The position numbers and the translations under genes were made by a program. Below are positions 47,466-59,403 of a stretch of DNA of 64,000 bases, one piece after another. This stretch comes from Camillea tinctor (taxonomy: Eukaryota; Ascomycota; Sordariomycetes; Xylariales; Xylariaceae), in the NCBI GenBank assembly GCA_022578605.1, contig MU394118.1:124001-188000 (forward strand), given 5' to 3'. The notes beneath the pieces were generated by a model that ran no database searches, was not told the DNA's origin, and was given only the letters and a program-made list of their open reading frames with translations. Position 1 is the first letter of the stretch. The number at the start of each line of letters is the position of its first letter.

Positions 47466-48083
47466 CTATGAAGTAGCTCTGTCGTATTCTTCCTCCCATT
47501 CATCCTGCAGTTCTCGGAGGCGGCCTACCAGTCCTGGGCCAGCCCGGTTATTTATGTTGTCCTTTTGGTATCTTGTCATTTTCCTTAAGACATAGTCGGA
47601 AACAGAGTCCTGATCCCGACTATCCGGGCGATCAATACCGACGGAGATGCGTGACCAGCGGGCACCAGGATATTCTGATGATTTCAAACTTGCGAGGATA
47701 CTTTTCACACCATTATGGCCCCTGTGACTGGCCTTCCACTTGCGGATTTTGACAATGCCCATGTCTTCCTCGAGGTCATCGTGAACGATGACGAGACCCA
47801 GCTCAGATGGTTTGAGCTGATAGTTTGCGAGCATCTCCTTCCAGGTCTTAGCCACCCAGGGGCCACATATGTTCATCATGGTAGGGCTCTGAACCATGGT
47901 ATAGGGCCGGCCAGGTGAGGCCAAGCAAGACTTCCCGCCATATCGTTCGGATGAGAACGGCGGTTGCGAAGGAGCGAGAAGCCTCTGGGAGGCAGCGAGG
48001 GCGAAATGACCGGCAGAATGGAGGCACTCGTAGTAAGGTGCCTGATTGCCTAAGCTGACAACCAAAAATCTAGGGGTGAACAT
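47466..48083 (-). CDS. peptidyl-tRNA hydrolase, bacterial (Pth1) type
   Basis: Intronless 205-aa frame starting at ATG 48083. Pth cleaves the ester bond between peptide and tRNA on chains that drop off the ribosome; the bacterial-type fungal copy normally works in mitochondria. Catalytic positions can be matched: Asn13 (LGNQAP), His22 (LHSAGHF in place of the usual RHNxGF), Asn71 (TMMNICGPW), Asp102/103 (VHDDLE) and Asn124 (SHRGHNGVKSI). The segment YPGARWSRISVGIDRP is the usual lid and strand region. The RHN to LHS change is atypical, but the His is kept. The N-terminus starts directly at the first strand (RFLVVSLGN), so no clear presequence is visible; an upstream in-frame extension or exon cannot be excluded. 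It is divergent from the BAR-protein gene. Confidence 0.9.
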   Translation of the reverse strand: MFTPRFLVVSLGNQAPYYECLHSAGHFALAASQRLLAPSQPPFSSERYGGKSCLASPGRPYTMVQSPTMMNICGPWVAKTWKEMLANYQLKPSELGLVIVHDDLEEDMGIVKIRKWKASHRGHNGVKSILASLKSSEYPGARWSRISVGIDRPDSRDQDSVSDYVLRKMTRYQKDNINNRAGPGLVGRLRELQDEWEEEYDRATS

Positions 48084-48844
48084 TGGATTGCCACGCCTTT
48101 TTTGCGCCGGTCAGACCATGTCCCTATTCGGTATATAAGAGAAGGGGGAGAAAACGGAAGAGACGATGTATAAAAAGAAAGTTAGGTACCTTGCATAGAA
48201 ATTATGCACTATTCACCTCGCTAACACTAAGCGGGTTAGTTGTAGGTAGATAACTAGCCACACCTGTTTTTCAGGATAATTGTGGCTGGTCAGGACTTAC
48301 TACCTAAGAGAACCTTGAACCTTCCCTCGGGAGGTCGGGAGGGGCTACATACCTATTGGAAGACTCCAGCTGTCCAGGTCAAACGCGGACTGTGGCGCAG
48401 CATGATGCTGACGTCGTTTTCATTCCAAGGTTCTGATCAAGAAACTCAGCCACGGAATACCTTTCTTGGGCATACCTACCCACCTGCTTACCTACGAAGG
48501 TGCCTACAGAATAGATTATGTAGGTGTAATTTAGTACCTAGGTAGTACTCCGTACAACTTGTACTCTCACTCAACATTATCCAGTCAAACTTCCAGCACT
48601 TTTTCCCTTTCCACCACCAAATAACACACGACCATAACAACTACAACAACAATAAAGACGATAATAAACACCGGCACACAACACTTGAATACTTCTGCTC
48701 AAGGGATCTTCTTTCTTTTTCTTTTTCTCTTCCTCTAATTTTATTTATTTATTTTTATACTTATACCTGTGTGTCCCATTCCACCATCCGCAATTGGAAG
48801 AAACCAAAGAACCCAAACCAACACACGACATTCAAATCGCAATC
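48084..48844. promoter_or_regulatory. divergent promoter of pth and BAR genes
   Basis: Sequence of 761 bp between the two start codons. The 48707-48736 part is a CT-rich tract close to the BAR gene start, typical of fungal core promoters. ACCTA/TAGGTA strings cluster at 48470-48550. Confidence 0.55.
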
Positions 48845-49992
48845 ATGTCGTGGGCAGGTATGACATCCATTCAAAGACACAATCTCCCCCCCTTCTACCC
48901 CCTCGCTTCCCCTTGTCTTTGACCCATGCTTACCATGATGTGATGACTTGTAGGGTTCAAGAAGAATGTCAACCGTGCGACGACGCAGGTTATGATGAAG
49001 ACGGGCCATGTCGAGAAAACCAACGATCGCGACTACGAAGTGGAGGAGAGAAGGTTTCGCACCATGGAGGCTGCATCCCTGCGCCTCCAGAAGGAAGCAA
49101 GAGGTTACCTAGATTCGATAAGAGGTTAGAGTCCAGCGCTTTCGACACAACATGCTGCGCTTTGGTGTACTGAGACTGAGACTATCCCCCCTCCAGCAAT
49201 GACCGCCTCGCAAATGCGCATAGCCGAGACCATAGATGCTTTTTATGGCGACTCTGGCGCCAAGGACGGCGTTAGCAGAAGCTACAAGCAGGCCGTTGAA
49301 GATCTAGATGCCGAGACCATAAAGGCGTTAGATGGACCATACAGGTACGCCCTTACCCACCTTCGGCCCTCCAGCTACCTATCCGGTTGGTTGTCTAGTA
49401 TATCAGCTAACCGCCATGTGCAGAACAACTGTCCTAGAACCCATCTCGCGATTCTGCGCCTATTTCCCCGACGTCAACGAATGTATGGCCTCGCCTCTAC
49501 CTGTCCCTCTCCCCCTCTTGCCCCTCCCCCTCCTTGCGATAAACACCTACCCACTCTCACGTCTCCCCTCCCCTCCCCTGCTAACAATCCACCTTAGGCA
49601 TTAAGAAGCGCGGTCATAAGCTCCTCGATTACGACGCACTGCGAGCCAAAGTCAAGAAGCTAGCCGAGAAGCCCGACAAGGACGTCACCAAACTACCCCG
49701 CACCGAGAAGGAGATGGACATAGCGAGGGCGGCATACGAACAACTGAACGAGCAGCTCTCTTCCGAGCTGCCCCAGCTCATCGATCTCCGAGTGCCCTAT
49801 CTAGACCCCAGCTTCGAGGCCCTCGTCAAGATCCAGCTCAGATTCTGTGCCGAGGCTTACAGCCGCATGGCCCAAGTCCAACAGTACCTAGACGCCGACA
49901 CTAGGGAGCAGTACGCGCAAGGTCACCTGGACGCCAGGGTAGAGCAGGTTCTGCAAGAAATCCGGGAGCTCAGCATCAGCGGCACGGTCTAG
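48845..49992 (+). CDS. RVS161: BAR-domain protein, Rvs161/Hob3 type
   Basis: Five exons: 48845-48857, 48954-49124, 49197-49344, 49424-49482, 49598-49992 (261 aa, against 265 for yeast Rvs161). The first exon is only 13 bases and encodes MSWAG before GFKKNVNRATTQVM. N-BAR features run through the protein: an amphipathic start, then ERRFRTMEAASLRLQKEARGYLDSIR, AMTASQMRIAETIDAFYG, the central TVLEPISRFCAYFPDVNE and KKRGHKLLDYDALRAKVKKL. Helical tail segments follow (YEQLNEQLSSELPQLIDLRV). There is no SH3 domain, as expected for the Rvs161 partner, which pairs with the SH3-bearing Rvs167 to bend membranes in endocytosis and actin organisation. The very short exons make automatic prediction prone to error. 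Confidence 0.93.
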
Positions 49993-51730
49993 TTTTCGCG
50001 ATACACATTCGGCTTCCTTAAAGCAAGCGTTGGGAAAACGGGGAGGGATAGAAACAATGAAAAAGTGAGGGAATCAAACAAAATGGCGGAGTTCGTCGGC
50101 TCGTCTCCCAAGGTGGTTTGGCAGTCGGCTAGGGTAGTCTTCATTCTAAAGGTCTTATTTTCGGGGTCCCGCCACCCCCTTGTATTCTATAGTTTAATGG
50201 ATGAATTATGGGTTATGGTAGATACAGGAGCAACTGTAAAATCAAGCACAAAATAAAACACACACATTGCTAGAATATGCCACAGCTGATTTTACTAACA
50301 AGCTTAATTCTTTGGCCTCGGTTTGGAAGGCCTTGGTCCGTGTGCATACAATCGGTCTCAGTAGCCAGTAATTTGACATAGCGTGTTAGGAGCTCATCGT
50401 ATTTACATAGGCTAAGCTATATGTACGATAGTTCACATATTGTACTGGGGATGAAGGAGGCCCCCTACCCTGACTTGTATGAGACTGAGGGGCTGAAGCT
50501 AAGCTAATCCTCAGCTACGACAACCAACAACCTTCAAGCTGTTTGATCGTATACAGATTTTATAAATGAAAACAAGGAAATGCATTAATGTATTGACCTC
50601 TATAGGCTGCCACTGTCCTGAAACAACGCCTTATATATCAGCACACGTAGTCCCTAATGTGGTTCTTGGTTCACCTAGTCCCCACAACGATATGCATTTG
50701 CATCACGTTTGTTCTCATATACAGAGATTTGGACTACCAGGTGGAATTAAAAAAGATATACCTAAATTATAACGTATCTAGGCGTTAGGGGGAGGGGGGG
50801 GGGGGGGGGGGTTGAAATGAACGTTCATGATGTTTAGTAAATGGTCTCATATCATTGGGGTTGTATCAACGAATATAGTAAGTATAGACATTAACGAATA
50901 TTGGCAGAACATAAAATGTCGGGGACCTAGGTATCTAGAACAGCAATATATAGTTGTTTTAGAGTGGGATACTCTACACTGGCCAAAGTTCGATAAAAAG
51001 ATATAGGAATACAGAAATACTATTTCGACGCATCAATATATCGATTGGTTCATCTAGTGCGTAACATATTCTAATAGAAAAGTTTAACCATATTTTTTTC
51101 CTCTGAGAAATAAGAGCGATAGTTATGAAGTAATTTTTCAACTCAAGTCAGACCAGTAGACTCATTTACTTGACCCTCAATTTGGGTCTCTAAGTTAACA
51201 AAAGTTCACAAATAAGGAACGAGTCTCTTCAGTTCCAGTAAGGGGGATAATACGAGAGTGGTGAAGATTCATTCGTAGCTCGAGCGTAATGTGTAATTGG
51301 TAAGGACTGGCTGAACACAAAGGCTAGTGAAACATTTAGAACATCGCGTATTCTGCTGTATATACAATACTGTGATGATAGGTGTTGAGCAACCCATAAT
51401 ACCATGAGGCCAAAAGCTTCTCACAATTACCAAGTGGTCATTGTGGCTCAATTCGGCCAAACTGGAGCGTAAAAAATACCATCATATCAAAGATAATAAC
51501 CTCAAGAGGGACAAATTATAATATAGATACCATTAGAACTTGATGTCAAATCTCGTCAAACCTCAAATGATGGCGGGCAACGGATGTGGTTATATTGTAA
51601 GCATTGCTAATTTTATATCACCTTCATATCCTTAGTAACTAACACATATAAAATCCAGAACTCAATGCTCCATAACATATTACATCTTTTTTTCCCGGCA
51701 ACCCCCTTGCCAATACAATTCTCCCCTTTT
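49993..51730. other. intergenic region without recognised genes
   Basis: About 1.7 kb between convergent BAR and MetE-like genes. It includes an 18-G run at 50794-50811 in a 23-nt purine tract. No convincing gene, though the AT-rich 50840-51660 part has few stop-free frames. Confidence 0.6.
50788..50811. repeat. poly-G tract
   Basis: Five G, one A, then 18 consecutive G residues. A possible G-quadruplex former in intergenic DNA. Confidence 0.85.
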
Positions 51731-53080
51731 TTATACACCAAGCTGCTCGCTCGCGATCTTCACTCCCTTCTCACGACTAGCAATCTTTTGAAATGCAATC
51801 TCGCGTGCCTGATCTGGCCCGCCCCCATGCTTGGGCTTCAAGTCGATCGAGAATGGCGAGAATCCGCAGTCGTCGGTCGCACCGAGCTGGTCTACCGGGA
51901 TGTACCGTGCTGCAGCCACCAAATCCTGGGCAACTTGCTCCGGCGTCTCGACTGTCGGGTCCAGCGGGTTGGTCACTCCGATGAAGGCCACCTGTGTATT
52001 GCATTAGTGACGGTATAAATGGACTCCTTAGGTAGTTCTTCCTTTTCTCCCTTCGGAAACCACATCATGTAATTTTCCGTATTAGAACTTCGCCTCCTTC
52101 TTCTCCTTTTCCTTTCCTTTTCTTTATAGAGCTGTAAAGGGGGAGAGAAGACCAGCTTGCTTGCCGCTTACCTGCTTGACTCCATCAGCATCCCTCCTAA
52201 TATTCTCCCCAATCTCCCTATACACCTTCTCCTTGTCCTTCTCGCTCGCGCACTGGATCAAGAAATACCCGGCGTTCATCTGGAACAGTGTCGGGAGCAG
52301 CTCGCTGTAGTCTACGTCGGCGCTGTGCGTGCTATCGCAATCACCGCCGGGGCATGTATGGATCCCGATGTTCCGCCTCTCCGCGGCCGAGAACCGCGCT
52401 AGCATTCTATTATTCAGCTCCACGAACGTGCGCAGCATCCCGCGCCCCGTCCACGGGTTCCGCGCGTCTTTCTTGCACGCCAGCCGCCCCTCCGTAAAGT
52501 CGACGCTCACGCGCGCTGCTCCCGCTTCGAAACACCCCCGGATGTCCCTCTCGCACTCATCGACTAGGTCCGCTGCGAACTGCTCCCGAGTGTACCCGCC
52601 CTCTACCTCCCCGTCGAGCGGGTATAGCAGGTACAGCATGCTCGGCGAGATGACGGCTTGCTTCATGGCGACCGTCCCCGGGTTCTTCACGTACCCCTTA
52701 CTGCGCCTGAAGTACTCGTGCGCATAGTTCTGGTACTGGAACGGGCCCCTCGCAAGCCGCGGCAGCCGCCGATGGTGCCCGTCTTCGAAAAAGGCGAAGT
52801 ACTGCCCGCCCTCGTCCCCGGCGACGAGGTTGCTTGCTAGCCTGGAGCCTCCCAGAGTGTCGATCAGGGGGTATGTGGCGAACGAGGAGGATCGCTGCTC
52901 ACCGTCCGTGATTACTGTCGATCCCGTCTCTTCCAGGCGCGAGACCGAGTCTGCCGCCGCGCGGTCCTGGGCTGCGGTGAGTTCTTCTCGGGTGATTTTC
53001 CCCGCATCGAAGTCCGCCAGGGCCTGCTGGAGGTAAAGGGGCCGCGGGAGGGAACCGACATTTTCGGAGGGGAGAACCAT
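51731..53080 (-). CDS. MetE-like (cobalamin-independent methionine synthase C-domain) protein
   Basis: Two exons: 53080-52172 and 51991-51731 (389 aa), phase-0 intron of 180 bp. ATG 53080 (MVLPSENVGSLPRP) is preferred; a further ATG upstream would add 12 polar residues. It corresponds only to the catalytic half of MetE (UROD/MetE fold): GSLPRP at the start, ITDGEQ near residue 58, zinc-ligand motif HTCPGGDCDS (His241, Cys243) and DDCGFSPF (Cys345). Full methionine synthases are near 760 aa, so this is a single-domain paralogue, often annotated as a 5-methyltetrahydropteroyltriglutamate-homocysteine methyltransferase-like protein. The actual thiol acceptor and methyl donor are unknown. The zinc site looks complete. 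Confidence 0.88.
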
Positions 53081-53116
53081 GGTTGATAGCTGACGGTTAT
53101 GACGATGGCGATACAA

Positions 53117-53864
53117 GAATGAATTGCGAAATACCTATCCTATGTAGGGCCGAGGTTTATTTTGAATCATTGCTAGTGAAATAGGTGTGCCCATCGCCCA
53201 ACACTTCAGTCCAATTCTGTCCAGTGGGAAAAGGAACATACGAGATGACATCAGCTTGAGATACTCGCTTTTACTATTGATATACATTCTATGCATCTTA
53301 TGCGCTAGATTGGGTCGGTCAGTAACGTAACATAATCCCTTCTTTAGCTACCATTGGATAGCACGGTACAGAAAAGACTGGAGAGGTTGAGAATCTTGGA
53401 AATTCCTTGGTATAGCTAAGGTAAGTGCGGGGAGATATTACACCCATCGTGGGAGCCCACCCTGTCTCCATATATATCTATTGGACGAGGATATTTCCAT
53501 CGTATCCCTATCAATGGAATTTGTACTGTCCAGGTCTCGAGGTTCATTCATAGCTAAGTATGGTGGGGAGCTATGAAGAATAAGACTATTACCCTATAGG
53601 TTTACATAGATACGTAATATTCGGGCTATATTTCTTGCTCTTAGCCAGTCACTTTGGCTTTGAATATTATTCATGAACTCTCACAACCAAAAGGCCGAAC
53701 TAATATTTAATCCAGGCCGACTTTGAAACGTAACAACTAGTAACTTAATGTCATATTCGACAACACAACTTAAGAAAGGAAATAAATATAAGTACGATAG
53801 CAAACACCTCCTTTTCAAACTATATACAGGTTACTCACTCACCCATCCACCTAATACCAATCCC
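53117..53864. other. intergenic region
   Basis: About 750 bp between the lactonase stop and the MetE-like start; promoter of the latter. No gene seen. Confidence 0.6.
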
Positions 53865-55099
53865 CTAATCGACCCATACCACTGCACTCAACCCATCCTC
53901 CTGCTGCGGCGTCCCGGGCGTCGCAATTTTCAGATCAGCCAGTAACTCTCCCAGCTTGCCCGTCTCTGGATCCCGCGCAATGATGGCAACATTACTGCTC
54001 GTCTGGCCCCCGATAGCCACTAAGTCGCCGGCGCGGTTAATCGAGAACGTGCGGGGGAACCAGGCGTGCGCGTTGGTGGCCTCAAGCCAGGCGATCTCGC
54101 CCGTCGCCGGGTCGATACTGTACGTGGCCATCGAGTCCTGCTCCGCGCCAAACGTCTCGTCGGCTCGGTTCGCCGCGTACAGGAAGTTGCCCGACGTGTG
54201 CACTTCGGCGGCCTTGGACCCGTCGGGCGCGGCGCTGACGCCGTCAGCGTACGTCGCTAGGGTCTGCGTCTTGTCGAGCGTGAGACACCCGTCTTCCGGG
54301 TAGGACACCGTCCATGCGGAGACTGTGTTGCCGAGCTCGTTCACCGTGTACAGCATTTGCACTGAGCTCGCCTCGCCATCGGGCGTCCAGAAGACGCCAT
54401 GACGTGGGCCATCTCCGGGGTCCGCTTGACCCGGGGCACAGGCAGTTAAATTCCCGGTGGCGGCGTCAATGCTGAATATGCGGACTAGGTCCGCTCCGAG
54501 ATCAGGCACGATGAGGTAACGCCCGCTGGGGTCGACCTGCGCGGCGTGCGGATGCGGCGCGTTCTGTCGCTCGGTAGGGCCGGGCTCAGCCATTTCAAAT
54601 TTCAGCTGCTGGAGAACGGTAGCTCCCTCAACAAGGGGAAGCTCATAGGTTGTCAATGTCGAAGGGTCACTGTTATTTGTGTGAGCAATAACATTACGAC
54701 GCTTGGTATAATGGCTTACTATTCAACTGTAGCGACAAACCCGCTGCCGGCATCACCGCCAAAGGGTGTCCCATGAACGCTAGAGCCGTTTGTTGTGAGC
54801 TGTCCGGCTTGCGTCAATGCACCATCTTCTTCCACCTTATACGCTGATAGAATCCCACTTCCCGTCCATTCCTCGTCGATGCAATACACCGTCTGAGACG
54901 GCGAGTCTAAATGTAGCCATGCGGGCAGTGTCCCGCAGCCTGGAACCGAAGACGTGATTGTCAAACTGGGTTCGTCTCCGTCATTTGAAAAGGAGAGCGA
55001 GTAGATATCACCGGTGTAATGGGAAACAAGCAAGTTCGCCCCAAGCGCGCATGGCAGCATACGAAGAGCAACCGGAATGATTGATTTTAAAGGGGCCAT
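53865..55099 (-). CDS. beta-propeller lactonase (6-phosphogluconolactonase-like, PF10282 type)
   Basis: Two exons: 55099-54720 and 54669-53865 (394 aa). The start MAPLKS is at ATG 55099; its first 20 residues (SIIPVALRMLPCALG) look like a signal peptide, unusual for cytosolic Pgl-type enzymes. Seven-bladed propeller signs are present: LLVSHYTGDIYSLSF, HPHAAQVDPSGRYLIVPDLGADLVRIF, DGPRHGVFWTPDG, LYTVNELGNTVSAW, FLYAANR and WFPRTFSINRAGDLVAIGGQ. The HPHAAQVDPSGRYL and PRHG blades are the commonest landmarks of this family. It would hydrolyse sugar lactones or related lactones. It is divergent from an AA7 carbohydrate oxidase across 1.8 kb, which suggests, but does not show, an oxidation-then-lactone-opening pair. 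Confidence 0.88.
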
Positions 55100-56942
55100 T
55101 GTCAATCGCTGATAGCAGAAGAAACATGCAAAAGACCGTACCGCGACAAAAACTAAGGAAGCGAGAGGAAGTAAAAGAGAGAAAACAGAAAACTAAGAAA
55201 GACACTTCATTAACGATGCGAGAATAATAGTCTCTGATGTATCACACTGCAGAGCATCATGAAGAAACGTTACTTACCACACAATAACCCCCATTGCTAT
55301 TACATATGTACTATAAGGGCAGTGTGAGGAGCCACCTTACATCTTCTCTCTACTTCTGCTAAGGGCTAAGACGAGATAATGTCGCTAGAACCGCCGAGCA
55401 AAACGCTGTGTCAGATCAAGCTCCGTGGGCGGAATTGGAAATCTGCCGGAAGATCATCCCGATTGTGCGACGTTCCGGACATGAGGATTCGTGAATTGGA
55501 CTACCCGCGACAGGGGTTTATGAGCCTGATTTGGCTACCATTGCCTGCATGTCCCCCCACAGCTGAATGAAGAAAGGCTGTGAGTTTATCTGTGTGTGGA
55601 ATCTGTGGGGTCTTCTCGCTCTCATACTATTGACGGAGTCTTTCATGACATTTTTTAAACTGAAGACATAAGAATTATTCCGTCAGCGTTTTGCTTATAC
55701 CTAACCTATTTGATACGGCCCGTTATGGCGCCCGGACCGACATGTGTCGATCACGATATACCAATGTACTAAGATTTATCGAGATGCTTTTTCTACGTTA
55801 GTTTCCGCCACAGACTCGAAAGTACCCATTCATTAAATATCCAACACGCATCCCAAGTCACGATACTTGGGGTGCAGGAGCATTGGCAAAACACTGGTCC
55901 CAGTTATTGGGGTTCGGATAAGTGAATTACGACGTGACTTTTCATGTTCACAGGTGACCAGGGAATTTTTCCGTACAAGTGAACGTTGGCACATGGCGAC
56001 ATTCGGCTGGTTCCGGCGCGAGGTTACTTGGTGACCATATCGCACATAACTCTGGGGTAAAACCGGGTAATTTGCCTTCGCTTAGGCGGCTCTTTGGAGC
56101 ATGTGCTAATATGGCGCAAGACGTTCCGTAGGATCTAATCTAGGCGGCTCCTGTGACAGGCGTAAGAGCAAGGTTATCACAAGTCTATACGACGGGAAAC
56201 TTCACGACTATTCCGCTAGAAATTATCGTCGGGCGCGCCGTTTCTCGTGTGGGACAGTTAGTCATAACGAGTACGGGTAGCTTGGCGATCTCTTGGTAAA
56301 CATTCAGCGTGGATGGTCAACAATAAGCGCTCGGGTTCCTGAGAACCATGGAGATGTAGGCAGATCTCGTAGCCGCCAAGACACGATAGCTTCAGGACGC
56401 GGCGTGTATTGAAACGCATGAGTCAGCTCCGCGTCTAAGACTGCCGACGATGGTCTTGGCATATAGGCTGTATAGCGATGTACGACCTTACAGCCGAGGC
56501 GTGGGAAAGCCGAAAGAACTCCACGATCATCAGTCTGGCCCTGACTGAGTTATCTCGGGAGATTACACTCGCCTCAGGGCCGCTATATCGGGAGCGGCTG
56601 CCATTGAAATTGCCGTTCTATCTGGAGCCGATAGTTAGGTACCTAGATAACAAGAGGCTTGCTCGTAGAGGCCAAGGCTATGCAGATATTAAGAATCGGC
56701 CCATATTACCGTAAGCACGCTTAAACCGCATATCTACACCTTGTTTAGTATGGTCATATGCTAACATTAAGTGAGTTCATCGTTCGAATGATCGTTCGAG
56801 ACGTCTTAATATGCGAGGTGGAGCTAGCCGCGCGAGAAGCAATGATCATCCGGGGAGGACTTCAAAGACTCGCAACTCCCCCCGTATCTGACGAGAGTTT
56901 CTCGAAGGACCCAAACTCTTTCCTATCAAGACATTTGACAAC
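55100..56942. promoter_or_regulatory. divergent region between lactonase and AA7 oxidase
   Basis: About 1.8 kb between the two start codons. Several short frames (e.g. 56478-56714) have no family likeness. The promoters of both genes should lie here; no operator could be assigned. Confidence 0.5.
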
Positions 56943-58528
56943 ATGAAAGCTACAGGTTTTAGCGTAGCACTCCTAACAGCACTCAGTCGAGCAGCCGTTC
57001 TCGACAAACGGGCTGCTCTAGAGGAATGTCTCTCGGCCGCCTCAACTGCAGTCGACGCAGTCGGCTCAGACGACTGGAAGCTTGATGCCGCACCCTTTAA
57101 CGAGCGGCTCACATACACTCCTATAGCAATAGCCGTACCGACCTCGGTAGAGCAGATCCAGAGTGCCATCTCGTGCGGTGCCAAGTTGGGATACAAGGTT
57201 ACACCAAAGTGTGGTGGACACAGTTATGCTTCTCTCGGTCTCGGGGGGGAAGATGGCCATCTTGTGATCGAGCTAGATCGTATGCATACAGTCAAGCTAG
57301 ACACCGAGACGAATATAGCAACGGTGGAATCTGGCACGAGGCTAGGTCACTTAGCCGCAGAACTCTTTGCCCAGGGGAACCGTGCTATATCTCACGGAAC
57401 GTGTCCGGGGTGAGTGTAGTGAGAAATGCTCTTCCTTGATAGGTGAAAACTAATAGATTAGTGTTGGCATATCGGGACATATTCTCCACGGTGGCTACGG
57501 CCTCAGTTCTCACACTAGAGGTCTAGCATTGGATTGGGTTAAAGGGATCAATGTTGCTTTGGCGAATGGGTCACTCGTCCATTGCTCGGAGGACGAGAAT
57601 CCCGACCTCTTTTGGGGCATGCTTGGTGCAGGTTCCAATTTCGGCGTCGTCACGTCGTATGAACTTAACACATTCGAAGCCCCTGCGAACGTGACGTGGT
57701 TCATTGCGATGCTGCCACTGAAGAAAGATAATGCTGCCGCTGTCTTGGAAGCACTAGAGGATTACACGTTAAATGTGATGCCGGCCGAGCTCAATATGCG
57801 TGTTTTTGCTACGTCGCGTTATACGCAACTAGAGGGTGCATATCAGGGCAGCAAGGCAGACCTCGAGACTGCTCTTGCGCCCCTTCTTAACAAGACTGGA
57901 GGCACGCTAGCACAGGCGCAAGAGACAGATTGGATTGGTAGTCTCGAACACTTCGCCACGACTAAACTGAACCAAACCCATCCTTATAAACAGGTAAGCT
58001 AGCCATGCCCTAGTGCCGGTAGACATTTGTTAATCTAGCATGCAGCAAGAGAACTTCTACAGCAAAAGCTTGGAGCTCAAGAGCCTAACCGGGCTTGTGG
58101 GAAAGAACTTTGTCGATTACTGGTTCGACGTGGCCAAGAACCAGACGATGTTCTGGTACTTCCAGCTCGATTTGCAAGGGGGTACGAACTCAGCCGTGTG
58201 GAAGGCTGACCCGGCGAAGTCGTCGTATGCGCACCGTGACAAGTTGTACATACTTCAACTATATCAGCGGGCGACAACTGGTGCGATTCCTCCTGAAGGG
58301 ATCAAGTTCTTTGATGACTGGGTAGCCAAAACAACGACTAGTCTTCCTTTGACCGAGTGGGGAGTTTATTTCAACTATCCCGACACGAGTTTGAACCGGA
58401 CAATAGCACAAAGGATGTACTGGGGCGAGAACCTGCTCAAGTTGCAGAAACTTAAGGGCAAATATGACCCCAAGGAATTGTTCTACTACCCTGTGTCGCT
58501 CAACCCGGTAGTCGAGCCAGAGCTGTAA
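56943..58528 (+). CDS. secreted AA7-type oligosaccharide oxidase, bicovalent FAD
   Basis: Three exons: 56943-57409, 57462-57993, 58046-58528 (493 aa). A signal peptide (MKATGFSVALLTALSRAAVL) is followed by a dibasic DKR. FAD attachment points are His93 (KCGGHSYASLGL) and Cys154 (SHGTCPG joined to VGISGHILHGGYG): the pair seen in glucooligosaccharide and chito-oligosaccharide oxidases. The distance of 61 residues also fits. The substrate-domain part and the C-terminal YDPKELFYYP complete the berberine-bridge-like C-domain. It oxidises the reducing end of sugars to lactones, with oxygen giving hydrogen peroxide; exact sugar unknown. Asn-X-Thr/Ser sites occur (e.g. NVTW, NQTM). It lies next to the divergent lactonase. 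Confidence 0.9.
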
Positions 58529-59403
58529 TAAGAGTAATAGGGTGGATCTAGCATATCATCAGTCCTAGTCTTGAGTACTACTACTTACTTGCTTAACCTA
58601 CCTAGTAGGTAGGGTTGGAGAGGGGACAGGGGGACAGCATACCTTTTGTTGGGAATACAAATATTTCTTTTTGTACATTTCTGTCTATTTCCATATCGCC
58701 TGATGTGCCATTTAAAAGTAGTGAAGAAATATTTTTTAATTGTACTGATGTTATGATAGGAGTAAAAAAGGAGAAGATCGTGATAAGTAGTAACCTAGTA
58801 ATGATTGGAGAAGGGATCGAATTAGTTGTAGGAAGGTTAGTTGTGCCTACGTGATGAGGTAGGTTAGTACCCCTAGTCATGTATTGGAACCTCCCGCTAC
58901 TTATGTTGGACTACCTATATTTAGGTACCCTGTCCAATGCTTGACGCTTGGACCATTTGCATATTCTCCTTAAACCCCAACCCCCTGTGCCCCTGCACTG
59001 TCAGATAAAGTGCGGATACATACATAATATGTAGGTTAGTCAGGTAACTCTAAAGTTCACCCTTTACACTACATACTCCGTACCTAGTTCCATGTATCTA
59101 TATCTACATACTCTACCTAGGTATGTATTAGCCTTACATCTAACCAATCCATCGAGGCTTTGCTTTCTTTTCTCTTCTCTCCTCCTACTTCAATATATTT
59201 CACTTTATCGTTCGCCGCCATACTCCCGCATGCACCTCCTTTCCCAACAAACCTATCAACGTCGTATTCTCTCAAAATCTGCCTTTCTCACACTCTTTAT
59301 GCTTAAGGTTATAGGTTATAGGTTATGGTATTGATAATACCAGTCTTGCGCTCTTAAGATTACCCGAGTTTCACTCGAACTTCAAGATCGATATTCGCCT
59401 TGC
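58529..59403. other. intergenic region
   Basis: About 875 bp with ACCTAC/TAGGTAGG strings at 58590-58615 and a CT-rich stretch at 59158-59186 that may be the core promoter of the phospholipase-like gene. No gene seen. Confidence 0.55.

Noticed and set aside
50788..50811. G tract as a telomere-like or assembly-junction signal
   Set aside because: No TTAGGG units nearby; more likely a simple homopolymer, possibly with uncertain length.
56478..56946. Short frames upstream of the AA7 gene
   Set aside because: No recognised domain, and the region is the probable promoter of the AA7 gene.
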